A DNA stretch of 44,244 bases, taken from CAVQGZ01 sp964356295. GTDB lineage: Bacteria; Actinomycetota; Actinomycetes; Jiangellales; Jiangellaceae. Shown here in pieces: positions 1-8,604 of this stretch. The first letter of the stretch is position 1, and every line of letters begins with the position of its first letter. The DNA lies in contig CAYHHE010000016.1 of the NCBI GenBank assembly GCA_964356295.1, forward strand, positions 1 to 44,244, read 5' to 3'. The notes beneath the pieces were generated by a model. The model searched no databases. It was not told the DNA's origin and saw only the letters and a program-made list of their open reading frames with translations. The position numbers were made by a program, and so were the translations under genes.

Positions 1-41
1 ATGTCGGTCAGCCAGGCGAGTGGCTTGGGTCGGGTCATCAC
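1..41 (-). CDS. 5' end of a divergent gene running off the window (partial)
   Basis: On the minus strand a GTG at 41 followed at once by an ATG at 38 opens a frame reading MTRPKPLAWLTD that leaves the window at base 1. A -10-like TAGCGT lies at 54-49, seven bases before the GTG, and there is no Shine-Dalgarno sequence. That matches the leaderless arrangement seen for many genes in this window. Only about 13 codons are visible, so no family can be named. The gene is divergent from the flavoprotein at 80 and shares its upstream region. Confidence 0.4.
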   Translation of the reverse strand, partial: MMTRPKPLAWLTD

Positions 42-48
42 GCCGCTC

Positions 49-72
49 ACGCTAGGTCTGGCGACGTAGCCT
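49..72. promoter_or_regulatory. Divergent -10 boxes for leaderless genes
   Basis: TAGCGT (minus strand, 54-49) sits 7 bases before the GTG at 41. TAGCCT (plus strand, 67-72) sits 7 bases before the GTG at 80. No clear -35 elements were seen. The spacing predicts transcription starting at or next to each start codon. This is inferred from spacing and sequence only. Confidence 0.4.
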
Positions 73-79
73 GCGCAGC

Positions 80-1459
80 GTGACCGAGAGAGTCGTCGTG
101 ATCGGCGCGGACGCGGCGGGAATGAGCGCGGCGTCCCAAGCCCTGCGCACGGCGGCCCGGACGGGACGCGACCTCGAGATCGTCGCTCTCGAGCGCGGGC
201 ACTGGACGTCCTACTCCGCCTGCGGCATCCCCTACTGGGTCGCCGGCGACGTGCCCGACGCTGACGCGCTCGTCGCCCGAACCCCGCAGCAGCATCGCGC
301 GAACGGCATCGACCTGCGCCTGGGCACCGAGGTCATCGAGATCGATCTCGGCGCACGCATCGTGCAGACGCGCGAGTTCGCGACCGGCGTACGGGAGCGG
401 CTGCCCTTCGACCAGCTGGTCGTCGCCACCGGCGCGGTCCCGCTGCGTCCGGACCTGCCGGGGGCATGGGCGGACGGCGTCCACGGCCTGCAGACCCTCG
501 ACGACGGTGCAGAGCTCCTGAGCACCCTGCAGGCGCAGAGACCGCTGCGTTCCGCGGTGGTCGTCGGTGCCGGCTACATCGGCGTCGAGGTGGCCGAGGC
601 CTGTCATCGCCGCGGGCTGGACACGGCCGTGGTCGACCTGGCCGACGAGCCGATGACCACGCTCGACCCGGACATGGGTGCCCTGGTGCGCCAGGCGCTG
701 CAGTCCATGGGGATCACCGTGCTCACCGGGACCCGCGTCGAGGGCTTCGAGGTCGGCTCGGACGGTTGGGTCACGGGTGTCGTGGCAGGCGGGTCGACGC
801 TGCCCGCCGACGTTGTCGTCATGGGCATGGGCGTACGTCCGAACACAGCGCTGGCCAGGGACGCGGGCCTGCCGCTGGGTGCCAGGGCCGGCATCCGGGT
901 GGACCGGCGGCAGTCTGTGCTCGGCCACGACGGGGTGTGGGCGGCCGGTGACTGCGTCGAGTCCTTCGACCGGGTCAGCCAGTCCTGGGTGCACGTGCCC
1001 CTCGGCACGCACGCGAACAAGCAGGGACGGGTGCTCGGCACCAACCTCGCCGGCGCCTACGACACCTTTCCCGGCATCGTGCGCACGGCCATCAGCAGGG
1101 TGTGCGACCTGGAGATCGCCCGCACCGGCCTCGGGGAGGCCGACGCCCGCGCCGCGGGGTTCGGCTGCGTCGTGGGCCGGGTGCAGTCCACCACCACCGC
1201 CGGCTACATGCCGGGCGCCAGCCCGATGACGGTCAAGGTGATCGCCGAGTCCGGCTCCGGACGGCTGCTGGGAGCGCAGATCGTCGGGGAGGGTCCCGGC
1301 TCGGGCAAGCGCATCGACGCCTGCGCGCTGGCGCTGTGGAACGGCATGACCGCACGCGACGTGGCGATGGCCGACCTCGCCTATGCCCCGCCGTTCTCAC
1401 CGGTCTGGGACCCGGTGCAGATCGCTGCTCGTCGGGCCGCCGACGCGGCCGCCGGGTAA
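80..1459 (+). CDS. CoA-disulfide reductase / NADH oxidase-type flavoprotein
   Basis: 459-residue FAD-dependent pyridine nucleotide-disulfide oxidoreductase of the CoA-disulfide reductase/NADH oxidase branch. Seen: an N-terminal FAD dinucleotide fold (VVVIGADAAGMSAA), a single redox cysteine Cys48 in SACGIPYW (this branch uses one Cys rather than a CxxxxC pair), a second Rossmann motif (VVVGAGYIGVEVAE), the FAD-binding GDC motif near residue 290, and a C-terminal YAPPFSPVWDPV segment typical of the branch. Family knowledge: such enzymes reduce CoA disulfide, polysulfide or oxygen/peroxide with NAD(P)H in the cytosol. Which substrate applies here cannot be told from sequence. The GTG start has no Shine-Dalgarno sequence but has TAGCCT 7 bases upstream, suggesting a leaderless mRNA. 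It ends 12 bases before the convergent crr gene. Confidence 0.85.
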   Translation: MTERVVVIGADAAGMSAASQALRTAARTGRDLEIVALERGHWTSYSACGIPYWVAGDVPDADALVARTPQQHRANGIDLRLGTEVIEIDLGARIVQTREFATGVRERLPFDQLVVATGAVPLRPDLPGAWADGVHGLQTLDDGAELLSTLQAQRPLRSAVVVGAGYIGVEVAEACHRRGLDTAVVDLADEPMTTLDPDMGALVRQALQSMGITVLTGTRVEGFEVGSDGWVTGVVAGGSTLPADVVVMGMGVRPNTALARDAGLPLGARAGIRVDRRQSVLGHDGVWAAGDCVESFDRVSQSWVHVPLGTHANKQGRVLGTNLAGAYDTFPGIVRTAISRVCDLEIARTGLGEADARAAGFGCVVGRVQSTTTAGYMPGASPMTVKVIAESGSGRLLGAQIVGEGPGSGKRIDACALALWNGMTARDVAMADLAYAPPFSPVWDPVQIAARRAADAAAG

Positions 1460-1471
1460 GGCGTGTGGACG

Positions 1472-1921
1472 TCAGCCCCAGACGAACAGCACGTCGCCGG
1501 CAGCCACCGCACCGGACTCCACGACCGCACTGAGCTGCGCCGCGGCGCCCTCGAGGGCGACCACAGGCACTGCCGGGGACTTGCCGCCTGCCTCCACCGC
1601 GGCGGGATCCCAGGACACGATGGCCTCGCCGGCGGCGACCGAGGTGCCCTCGGTGGCGTGGACGGTGAAGCCCTCGCCCTTGAGCTGCACGGTGTCGATC
1701 CCGAGGTGGACGAGTACCGAGCCGCCGTCGCCGGAGATCACGTAGGCGTGCGGGTGGAGCTTGACGATCGTGCCGCTGATCGGCGCGACCGCGGTACCAG
1801 CCGCCCGCTCGGGGTCGATGCCCACACCGGGCCCGACCATCCCGCCGGAGAACACCGGGTCCGGAACCTCGGTCAGCGGGATCGCGCGTCCGGCGACGGG
1901 GGACAGGACGTCCATGGCCAT
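1472..1921 (-). CDS. crr: PTS glucose-family EIIA component
   Basis: 149-residue stand-alone EIIA of the glucose family (PTS_EIIA_1). It takes phosphate from HPr-His and passes it to the cysteine of EIIB. Seen: SGTIVKLHPHAYVI with His58 (counterpart of E. coli His75) and VLVHLGIDTVQLKGEGF with the phospho-acceptor His72 (counterpart of His90). The start is ATG at 1921, preceded by GAAGGAG at a 6-base spacing; a second ATG lies two codons in. It is divergent from the EIICBB gene at 2162 with a 240-base shared control region, so it is probably the EIIA partner of that permease, which lacks an EIIA domain. Confidence 0.92.
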   Translation of the reverse strand: MAMDVLSPVAGRAIPLTEVPDPVFSGGMVGPGVGIDPERAAGTAVAPISGTIVKLHPHAYVISGDGGSVLVHLGIDTVQLKGEGFTVHATEGTSVAAGEAIVSWDPAAVEAGGKSPAVPVVALEGAAAQLSAVVESGAVAAGDVLFVWG

Positions 1922-2161
1922 GGATGACTCCTTCGCAGTGAGGATGCTGGGCCCTTGTCTAGTCGTTCCGCGGGCTTCGCGCGTCACTTCGGCCGAACGA
2001 GGCGCTGCGCGAGACTCTGACCGCCCCGGAATCCCGGGGCAGGTGGCTCCCATTCTGGCGGTTCGCTCCCACCTTGTGACCGGTGGGGACTACGGTCGGC
2101 CTCGCCGGGGTGATCAGCCGCGCCGCGAGGGCGTGCCGTCGTCCGGGAGCGAGGAGGGGTG

Positions 2162-4084
2162 ATGAGCACCGCAACGGCGACCGCACCACAGAAGCAGTCG
2201 ATCTGGGCGACGGCGTTCGGATACCTCCAACGCATCGGCAGGGCGCTGATGGTTCCCGTCGCGATCCTGCCGGCGGCGGGGCTGCTGCTGGGCATCGGCG
2301 CGGGCCTGCAGCAGGAGACACTGACCGACATCGCCCCGTGGCTGCTCAGCGACTTCTGGGTCACGGTGTCCACGGTCATGAAGGCGTCCGGTGACATCGT
2401 GTTCGCCAACCTCGCGCTGATCTTCGCCATCGGCGTGGCAATAGGCCTGGCGAACGACGCGGGTGTCGCGGCGCTGGCGGCCACGGTCGGCTACCTGGTG
2501 TTCAACGTGTCGATCAGCTCGCTGCTCAGCCTCAGCCCCGACGACGTCGCGGGGAGCACCGAGTACGCGAACGTGCTGGGCATCCCTTCCCTGCAGACCG
2601 GTGTCTTCGGCGGTCTCGCCGTCGGGATTCTCGCGGCGTGGGTCTACAACAGATTCTTCACCATCAAGCTGACTCCCGCCTTGGGATTCTTCGCCGGAAA
2701 ACGGTTCGTCCCGATCGCCACCGCTGCGTTCTCGCTGCTGCTCGGCGCCCTGTTCATCTTCATCTGGCCCCCGATCCAGAGCGGGATCAACACCTTCGCC
2801 TCCGAGGTCGTGCTCGCCAACCCGATACCCGGTGCGTTCATCTTCGGGCTCATCGAGCGCTCGCTCATCCCGTTCGGCCTGCACCACGTCTGGTACCCGA
2901 TCTTCTGGTACGAGTTCGGCGAGTACACCACTGCCGCTGGCGACCTTGTCCGCGGGGACCAGCGCATCTGGTTCGCCGAGCTCGCCGACGGTCGAGACCA
3001 GACCAACGGGCTCTACCCCGACTTCCAGTCCGGCACCTTCATGACCGGCAAGTACCCGTTCATGATGTTCGGGCTGCCGGCCGCGGCCTTCGCGATGTAC
3101 CAGTCGGCCAAGACGCATCGTCGCAAGGTGGTGGCAGGCCTGTTCTTCTCCGCCGGCCTCACCTCCTTCCTGACCGGCATCACCGAGCCGATCGAGTTCA
3201 CGTTCCTGTTCGTCGCCCCGCTGCTGTTCGTCATCCACGCGGTGTTCGCCGGGCTCTCCTTCATGATCATGGAGATCCTCAACATCCACATCGGGCTGAC
3301 CTTCTCCGGCGGGCTGATCGACTTCTTCCTTTTCGGCATCCTGCCGGGCCGGCAACCGTGGTGGATCCTCGTGCTGGTCGGGCTGGGGTTCGCCGTCGTC
3401 TACTACTTCCTGTTCCTCTTCGGCATCCGGCTCCTGGACGCCAAGATCCCCGGCCGGGAGGACGAGATCGAGGAAGTCGCAGCGGCGGGTGTTCCGGCAG
3501 CCGAGGCGGAGCTCGCCCAGCGCGGGGCCCCCCCGGCCGCGCCGGGGGACATGGGGCCGGCGTTGGTCGCCGCGTTCGGGGGAGGCGACAACATCAAGAA
3601 CCTCGACGCCTGCATCACCCGGCTGCGCATCGAGGTCGCCGACAAGACCATGGTCGACAAGGACGCACTCAAGAGGATCGGCGCAGCCGGGGTCGTCGAG
3701 GTCGGCAACAACATGCAGGCGATCTTCGGTCCGAAGGCTGAGTCGCTGAAGGGCGAGATGGAGCAGGCGATAGCGTCGGGCGCGGTCGTCACGGCTGCTC
3801 CTGCGGCGCCGGCTCCCGCTCCGGCCGCCGCGCCGGTGGGTGACGGCCTGCCCGACACCGAGGCAGGCAACCTCATCCGCGCCTTCGGTGGCAAGGACAA
3901 CATCGTCAACCTCGACGCCTGCATCACCCGCCTGCGCATCGAGGTGGCGGACAGGTCCAAGGTCAACAAGGCGGCGATCCAGAAGCTCGGCGCGGCCGGG
4001 GTGCTCGAGGTCGGCAACAACGTCCAGGCCATCTTCGGACCACGCGCGGACGCGCTGAAGTCCGACATGCAGAAGCTGATGTAG
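2162..4084 (+). CDS. PTS transporter EIIC with two tandem EIIB domains (glucose/GlcNAc family)
   Basis: 640-residue membrane permease of the glucose/N-acetylglucosamine PTS family. Residues about 15-430 form the multi-spanning EIIC domain, with GLHHVWYPIFWYEFG and the GITEPIEF motif. An Ala/Glu-rich linker leads to a first EIIB domain (about 460-535, phospho-Cys484 in NLDACITRLRIEV). An Ala/Pro linker leads to a second, nearly identical EIIB (about 565-640, Cys587 in the same motif). Members usually carry one EIIB, as EIICB or EIICBA, or a separate EIIB, so the duplication is unusual. ATG at 2162 has AGGAGG 4 bases upstream; a GTG at 2159 is too close to it. ptsI follows after 10 bases, so the two are probably co-transcribed. 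Sugar specificity (glucose or GlcNAc) is undecided. Confidence 0.9.
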   Translation: MSTATATAPQKQSIWATAFGYLQRIGRALMVPVAILPAAGLLLGIGAGLQQETLTDIAPWLLSDFWVTVSTVMKASGDIVFANLALIFAIGVAIGLANDAGVAALAATVGYLVFNVSISSLLSLSPDDVAGSTEYANVLGIPSLQTGVFGGLAVGILAAWVYNRFFTIKLTPALGFFAGKRFVPIATAAFSLLLGALFIFIWPPIQSGINTFASEVVLANPIPGAFIFGLIERSLIPFGLHHVWYPIFWYEFGEYTTAAGDLVRGDQRIWFAELADGRDQTNGLYPDFQSGTFMTGKYPFMMFGLPAAAFAMYQSAKTHRRKVVAGLFFSAGLTSFLTGITEPIEFTFLFVAPLLFVIHAVFAGLSFMIMEILNIHIGLTFSGGLIDFFLFGILPGRQPWWILVLVGLGFAVVYYFLFLFGIRLLDAKIPGREDEIEEVAAAGVPAAEAELAQRGAPPAAPGDMGPALVAAFGGGDNIKNLDACITRLRIEVADKTMVDKDALKRIGAAGVVEVGNNMQAIFGPKAESLKGEMEQAIASGAVVTAAPAAPAPAPAAAPVGDGLPDTEAGNLIRAFGGKDNIVNLDACITRLRIEVADRSKVNKAAIQKLGAAGVLEVGNNVQAIFGPRADALKSDMQKLM

Positions 4085-4094
4085 AGGAGCGCAC

Positions 4095-5765
4095 GTGCAG
4101 CAGATCAGCGGAGTGGGGGTCAGCCCCGGTCGCTCCGTCGGCCCCGTGGTCCGCATGCCGGACGCGGTCGGCGAGCCGAGCGCGGAGTCGCCGCTGCCGG
4201 AGGCTGAGCGAGAGGCAGCCGCACAGCGGATCGTCGAGGCCGCGGCGACGGTCAAGGCCGACCTCGAGGCCCGGGCCGCTCGTGCCTCCGGCGAGGGCAG
4301 GGCACTGCTCGAGGCGACCGCGCTGATGGCGTCCGACCCCGCCCTGGTGGCCTCGGCCAAGGGCAAGGTGACCAAGGCGGGCACGGGTCCCCCGCGCGCG
4401 GTCTGGGAGGCCGCGGACGAGGTGGCCGCGATGCTGGCGTCCCTGGGTGGCTACATGGCCGAACGAGCCCGCGACGTCCAGGACGTCCGGGACCGGCTGG
4501 TGTGCGTGCTCACCGGACGCCCCGCGCCTGGGGTTCCGGTCGGGGACGACCCGTTCGTGCTGGCCGCCGTCGACCTCGCCCCGGCAGACACCGCGACGCT
4601 GGACCCGGCGACCTGCCTGGGCCTGGTGACCGCGCAGGGCGGGCCCACCTCGCACACCGCCATCCTGGCCAAGGCGCTCGGGCTGCCGGCCGTCGTCGCC
4701 GCGCCGGGCGTGCTCGACATCCCCGAGGGCACGATCGTGCTGGTCGACGGCTCGGCCGGCACGATCGGGCTGAACCCGGACGATGACACCATCGCCCGGG
4801 TGAAGGCGGCGGCGTCGGTGACCCTCACCTTCGACGGTGAGGGCGCCACGTCAGACGGCCACCCCGTCCAGCTGCTGGCCAACGTCGGAGACGCCAAGGA
4901 CGTGTCGGCCGCGGTCGCGGCCAACGCCCAGGGCGTCGGCCTGTTCCGCACCGAGTTCTGCTTCCTCGACAGGCCGGAGGCCCCCTCGGTCGACGAGCAG
5001 GTCGCGATGTACCGCGAGGTGCTGGCAGGCTTCCCCGGCAAGAAGGTCGTCGTACGCACCCTGGACGCGGGCGCAGACAAGCCGCTGCCGTTCCTGACCA
5101 ACATGGAGGAGGAGAACCCGGCGCTGGGGGTGCGCGGCTACCGCACCGCCGGCCGCTCCCCCGAGGTGCTCGACGCGCAGCTGGAGGCGATCTCCAAGGC
5201 CGCGCAGGCCGAGCAGGCCGAGGTCTGGGTCATGGCGCCGATGGTGTCGACCGTGGACGAGGCCAGGACCTTCGTCGCACAGTGCGCCGCGCACGACCTG
5301 ATGATGGCCGGGGTGATGATCGAGACCCCGGCGGCGGCGGTCAGCGCCGACCACATCCTCGAGCACGCCATGTTCGCCAGCCTCGGCACCAACGACCTCG
5401 GCCAGTACACGATGGCCGCCGACCGGCTCATGGGCGAGCTGGCGGCGCTCAACGACCCCTGGCAGCCGGCCGTGCTGCGCATGGTGCAGGCGAGCGTGCA
5501 GGGGGGCCGGCTCCGCGGCCGGCCCGTCGGCGTCTGCGGGGAGGCCGCGTCCGACCCTGCGCTGGCGGTGGTGCTGGTGGGGCTCGGTGTCGCCAGCCTG
5601 TCGATGACGCCGCGCTCGATCGCGGCGGTTGCCACCGTGCTCGCTTCGACGTCGCTGCCGGAGTGCGAGCGGCTGGCCAAGGTCGCGGTGGACGCACCGA
5701 CCGCGCGCGCCGGACGCAGCGCCGTGCGGGCCTCGCTCACCGTCCTGGAGGAACTAGGGCTGTAG
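4095..5765 (+). CDS. ptsI: PTS enzyme I (phosphoenolpyruvate-protein phosphotransferase)
   Basis: 556 residues, typical of enzyme I. It autophosphorylates from phosphoenolpyruvate and phosphorylates HPr. Seen: the N-terminal HPr-binding helical region, the phosphohistidine His187 in AQGGPTSHTAILAKALGLPA, the PEP-binding barrel with GLFRTEF and ASLGTNDLGQYTMAADR, and the catalytic Cys481 in GVCGEAASD. GTG at 4095 is preceded by GAGGAG at 4084-4089, just after the permease stop codon, pointing to a two-gene unit with the EIICBB gene. The gene is convergent with ptsH. Confidence 0.95.
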   Translation: MQQISGVGVSPGRSVGPVVRMPDAVGEPSAESPLPEAEREAAAQRIVEAAATVKADLEARAARASGEGRALLEATALMASDPALVASAKGKVTKAGTGPPRAVWEAADEVAAMLASLGGYMAERARDVQDVRDRLVCVLTGRPAPGVPVGDDPFVLAAVDLAPADTATLDPATCLGLVTAQGGPTSHTAILAKALGLPAVVAAPGVLDIPEGTIVLVDGSAGTIGLNPDDDTIARVKAAASVTLTFDGEGATSDGHPVQLLANVGDAKDVSAAVAANAQGVGLFRTEFCFLDRPEAPSVDEQVAMYREVLAGFPGKKVVVRTLDAGADKPLPFLTNMEEENPALGVRGYRTAGRSPEVLDAQLEAISKAAQAEQAEVWVMAPMVSTVDEARTFVAQCAAHDLMMAGVMIETPAAAVSADHILEHAMFASLGTNDLGQYTMAADRLMGELAALNDPWQPAVLRMVQASVQGGRLRGRPVGVCGEAASDPALAVVLVGLGVASLSMTPRSIAAVATVLASTSLPECERLAKVAVDAPTARAGRSAVRASLTVLEELGL

Positions 5766-5766
5766 C

Positions 5767-5807
5767 AGGCCCGTCCGCGGCACGGGATCCGACCGCGGGT
5801 CAGGCCT
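5767..5807. terminator. Imperfect hairpin between convergent ptsI and ptsH
   Basis: AGGCC (5767-5771) pairs with GGCCT (5803-5807), and CCGCGG pairs with CCGCGG inside, separated by mismatches and a loop of roughly 12 bases. The right arm overlaps the ptsH stop codon. There is no T-tract on either strand, so a bidirectional terminator role is only an inference. Confidence 0.35.
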
Positions 5808-6081
5808 CCTCGGCGTCGAGGTCCTTGGCCAGCAGCGCGGCCAGGGCGTCGAGGGACTCCTCTGCTCCCTCGCCCTCGGCCGCGATGATGACCTCGTCGC
5901 CGAACTCGGCGCCCAGGGTCATGACGCCCAGGATGCTGGCGGCGGCCACTGGGTCTGCCCCGGACCCGACCTTGACGATCGTCACCGACGCGGGCTGTTC
6001 GGAGGCAGCCTTGACGAAGATGGCGGCAGGACGCGCGTGCAGTCCCACCCTGCTGGCGATGGTGACGCTTCGCTCAGGCAC
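5800..6081 (-). CDS. ptsH: PTS phosphocarrier protein HPr
   Basis: 93-residue HPr that relays phosphate from enzyme I to EIIA. Seen: the active-site His15 in VGLHARPAA, and a serine (Ser49 in AASILGVM) at the place of the regulatory Ser46 of Firmicute HPr. Actinobacteria generally lack HPr kinase, so that serine need not be a regulatory site. GTG at 6081 has AGGAGG upstream at good spacing. Unlike the usual ptsHI order, ptsH here is convergent with ptsI and divergent from fba, so EI and HPr are transcribed separately. Confidence 0.95.
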   Translation of the reverse strand: MPERSVTIASRVGLHARPAAIFVKAASEQPASVTIVKVGSGADPVAAASILGVMTLGAEFGDEVIIAAEGEGAEESLDALAALLAKDLDAEEA

Positions 6082-6290
6082 CGGAGCCCTCCTGTGGGTC
6101 GACCCCGACGGGGGTGTCGGGTCGCCTCAGGCTAGCGCCGACGGCGGGGCGGTGCGGGAGGACCCGAGCAGATCGACCAGGCAACCGGCGGGCGACCTTG
6201 CCCGAACCCGTGGCGCCACGCACGGCGATGGGACAGACTCGGAGCCGGTCGGCGACCGCCGACATCGTCCGCCCGTCCTGAGGAGACAGC

Positions 6291-7331
<1,041 letters not shown>

Positions 7332-7401
7332 GGGACGTCTCGCGGCTGCGCATGACACCATTCCCGTAGCGCCGGGCGACCCGTCCGACATCGCAGTCGA
7401 G

Positions 7402-8604
7402 GTGTCGTTCGGCACCGACGACTCGCTGGGCACGGGGGTGTCCGGCTCCCGACGGCTCACGGTCGTCCTGGTCGGTGTCGCGCTGCTGCTCGTCGGGCTG
7501 GTGCTGTGGCCCCCGGCGGGGTCCGACACCCGCTCGGATGCGAGACAGCAGACCTCGGTGGCCGGGTGGCCGGCCCGGGGCTCGTTGGCCTCGGACTCCG
7601 ATCTGGCTCGCTCCGTGGCGGCGGCCTGGCGCTCGGCCGCGCGTGAGGACGGGATACCCGCCCCAGGACCCGAGGTCGGCGTGGTGTTCCTGGACGACCG
7701 GGACGGCATCCTCGCGGCCGTTGTCCACTCGCGGGCCTCCGACGGCCGCCTGCTCCTCGCCGTCGGTCGGGCCACGCGGCCCGGGGGGATCGGCGGCGGC
7801 CTGCAGATCATCGACGCCGTGCCGGTGCCGGACGACCCACCCTGGCTGGTCCTTCCGGGGGGCGAGCACCCCCGTCTCCTCGTCGCTCCCGACCTCGCGC
7901 AGAGCGCAGCCCTGGTGCTCCGACGTGACGACGGGCTGTGGACCAGGCTCGCCATCGACGACGACGGCGTCAGCGCCCCGGTGCGCAGCCTGGTCGACGA
8001 GCAGCCCATGGTGGGCGTCCTGGGTGGGACGTCGACGGGCCGTGCCATGGTCGAGGTCCGCGCGGTGTCCTCGACGTCCCTGCTGCCGGTCCCCCCGCCG
8101 GTCACTCTCGCCTCCCCTTCGTGGGGTCGAGCTGCCGCCCCCACGCCCGAGGAGTACGACGCGGCGTTGACGGTGGGCCGAGCGGTGGCCCCAGCGACGG
8201 ACCCCATCGCGGTGATCGCCGCGGCGCGGATCAGGGAGGGCCGTGCCGTCCTCGCCGAGATCCAACGTCCCGGTGAGGTGGAGCACGTCCTCGCCGTCAG
8301 CGGCGCGGACAGCGTGCCGCGACTGGTCGACCCGCCGCGGGTCGAGGACTCCCTGGCGCTGGGCCTGCTGCCTCGTGAGGGCGGACGGTGGCTCGTGCTG
8401 GCGGGGGCGGCCCCGGAGGTCGCGAGGCTGGAGGTGCAGACGCCGGCAGGCCAGACCCTCATCGGCGGCGCCGGCTCGGTCGCCGTCGTCCTCCCGGCGC
8501 CGGCTCCGGCGGGGGTGGTCGTCACCGGCGAGCGCACCGACGGTTCAGCGGTGGGCGGCCTGAGGGTTCCGATCGCGCAGCAGGCACCCGGCGAGGCACC
8601 ATGA
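7402..8604 (+). CDS. Membrane-anchored protein of unknown function (paralogue 1)
   Basis: 400-residue protein not assigned to a family. A short N-terminal segment is followed by one hydrophobic helix (about residues 18-37, LTVVLVGVALLLVGLVLWP) and then a long Ala/Pro/Val-rich domain expected outside the membrane. The helix, the WP just after it and an early AWR motif recur in the next gene, so the two are probably paralogues. The GTG start at 7402 is the first plausible one after the upstream stop at 7364-7366; no Shine-Dalgarno sequence or -10 box marks it, so the start is uncertain. The stop overlaps the next start in ATGA, suggesting translational coupling. No cysteine lipobox or catalytic motif was seen. 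Confidence 0.7.
   Translation: MSFGTDDSLGTGVSGSRRLTVVLVGVALLLVGLVLWPPAGSDTRSDARQQTSVAGWPARGSLASDSDLARSVAAAWRSAAREDGIPAPGPEVGVVFLDDRDGILAAVVHSRASDGRLLLAVGRATRPGGIGGGLQIIDAVPVPDDPPWLVLPGGEHPRLLVAPDLAQSAALVLRRDDGLWTRLAIDDDGVSAPVRSLVDEQPMVGVLGGTSTGRAMVEVRAVSSTSLLPVPPPVTLASPSWGRAAAPTPEEYDAALTVGRAVAPATDPIAVIAAARIREGRAVLAEIQRPGEVEHVLAVSGADSVPRLVDPPRVEDSLALGLLPREGGRWLVLAGAAPEVARLEVQTPAGQTLIGGAGSVAVVLPAPAPAGVVVTGERTDGSAVGGLRVPIAQQAPGEAP

Noticed and set aside
1..69. A 22-codon plus-strand reading frame starting ATG at base 1
   Set aside because: No ribosome-binding site is visible, it is very short, and it covers the divergent promoter boxes, so it is unlikely to be a gene.
2114..4384. A 756-codon minus-strand open frame opposite the PTS permease
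   Set aside because: The opposite strand encodes an unmistakable EIIC-EIIB protein. The antisense frame has no motif or start signal.
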